From positions 1 through 21,202 of IMG/VR virus record IMGVR_UViG_3300033151_000339: 21,202 bases of DNA; one strand, given 5' to 3'. Positions 20,727-21,202 of this stretch are shown here, in pieces. Position 1 is the stretch's first letter, and every line of letters begins with the position of its first letter. Both the position numbers and the translations under genes were made by a program. Under the pieces are notes generated by a model. It was not told the DNA's origin and did no database searches. It saw only the letters and a program-made list of their open reading frames with translations. This DNA comes from a virus.

Positions 20727-21202
20727 TTATTGCTTTTTGATTCTATCAAACGTTTCTGAAATTATGTCCGCAAAACCACTCACGGTCGCCAATATGTCCG
20801 CATTATCGCACCCCCTCATTTTTAATTCCGCCTCGACTAGGGCGGCGCGGGTGGTAACGCAAACGAGAAGTAGAGCAATTCGCCGCAGATCATGATCGGG
20901 GAGGTCGCCAAGGCGCTCTTCTATCATCTCAAGTGTAAAAATTCGTCCCTGACATACATTTGCTATTTTATCGTGTTTTTCGGTCTTGAATCGAACGCTG
21001 GTAACGTCCACCAGTTCACACACGCCTGACTCCTCTATCTCGACGATTGCGACAGGCGAAGTGATCGGCGCGTCATTCCTGTCGTACTCGCGAACCGCTT
21101 CCGAGAATCCGTGAAAGGTTGCGGCTTTCTCCACGGGGATATCGGAAAGAAGCGATGCGCCGGTATCGGGGTGTATTTTTCTTGTCTGCTCTAAAACTTT
21201 TA
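20727..21202 (-). CDS. Hypothetical protein, 5' end beyond the window
   Basis: The frame ends TAA at 20727-20729 and remains open through the right edge, so at least 158 codons; it does not necessarily start at the GTG at 21134. Upstream in-frame residues (KVLEQTRKIHPDTGASLLSD) look coding. Recognisable stretches are TSPVAIVEIEESGVCELVDV, RIFTLEMIEERLGDLPDHDL and a C-terminal helix ISETFDRIKKQ. Its place just before the large terminase would suit a small terminase, but I see no helix-turn-helix or other small-terminase hallmark, so that name is not justified. The codon usage seems more AT-rich than the terminase. It may belong to an early-late boundary gene. Family not recognised. Confidence 0.6.
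   Translation of the reverse strand, partial: KVLEQTRKIHPDTGASLLSDIPVEKAATFHGFSEAVREYDRNDAPITSPVAIVEIEESGVCELVDVTSVRFKTEKHDKIANVCQGRIFTLEMIEERLGDLPDHDLRRIALLLVCVTTRAALVEAELKMRGCDNADILATVSGFADIISETFDRIKKQ

Noticed and set aside
1-21202. CRISPR array, insertion sequence or defence island
   Set aside because: No regularly spaced direct repeats, transposase motifs or terminal inverted repeats were seen; all genes fit one phage operon.

Overview
The window is a 21.2-kb piece of a tailed double-stranded DNA phage or prophage (siphovirus-type, long non-contractile tail). Every convincing gene lies on the minus strand, so the module reads from right to left: packaging, head, an accessory cassette, head-tail connection, tail. 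Genes are packed with gaps of a few bases or ATGA/TAATG/TGATG overlaps, as expected for one late operon. No integrase, repressor, replication gene, convincing promoter or CRISPR array is visible, so phage versus prophage cannot be decided here. Coding GC is moderately high. The fibre-like proteins rich in TN/TNG/ETDPxW, and many small exported proteins, recall the Verrucomicrobiota/Kiritimatiellota/Lentisphaerota (PVC) group and mark a Gram-negative-type host (lipoprotein signals). That host guess is weak.

Layout in transcription order. (1) 21202-16567: a gene open at the window edge, large terminase, a DUF4055-type portal and a Mu gpF/SPP1 gp7-like head protein. (2) 16522-13852: a small exported protein, a 90-residue basic protein, a scaffold-like coiled-coil protein, a tRNA-Gly(UCC)-like gene with substitutions at conserved positions, and the gp13-like major capsid protein behind a strong ribosome binding site. 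(3) 13756-7722: an accessory block of ten genes: a proline-rich linker protein, two fibre-like proteins (one with a signal peptide and WGDH repeats), two more Sec-exported proteins, a CxxC protein, four small membrane or lipoproteins (one only 55 residues), and a permuted papain-fold cysteine peptidase. (4) 7708-6460: head-tail connectors and a DUF4128-like tail terminator. (5) 6447-1: tail tube, tail assembly chaperone with a -1 frameshift, gp10-like protein, tape measure, and two related virion tail proteins, the last cut by the left edge.

The most notable points are: a GGGAAAC slippery heptamer directly before the stop of the tail chaperone, followed by a 106-codon frame without its own start (lambda G/GT-like arrangement); an odd tRNA-like gene between scaffold and capsid, with a 12-bp inverted repeat just after the capsid gene, which together would bracket a discrete capsid transcript; and the block of exported or membrane proteins lodged between capsid and connector genes, which may combine head or host-recognition fibres with a lysis module.
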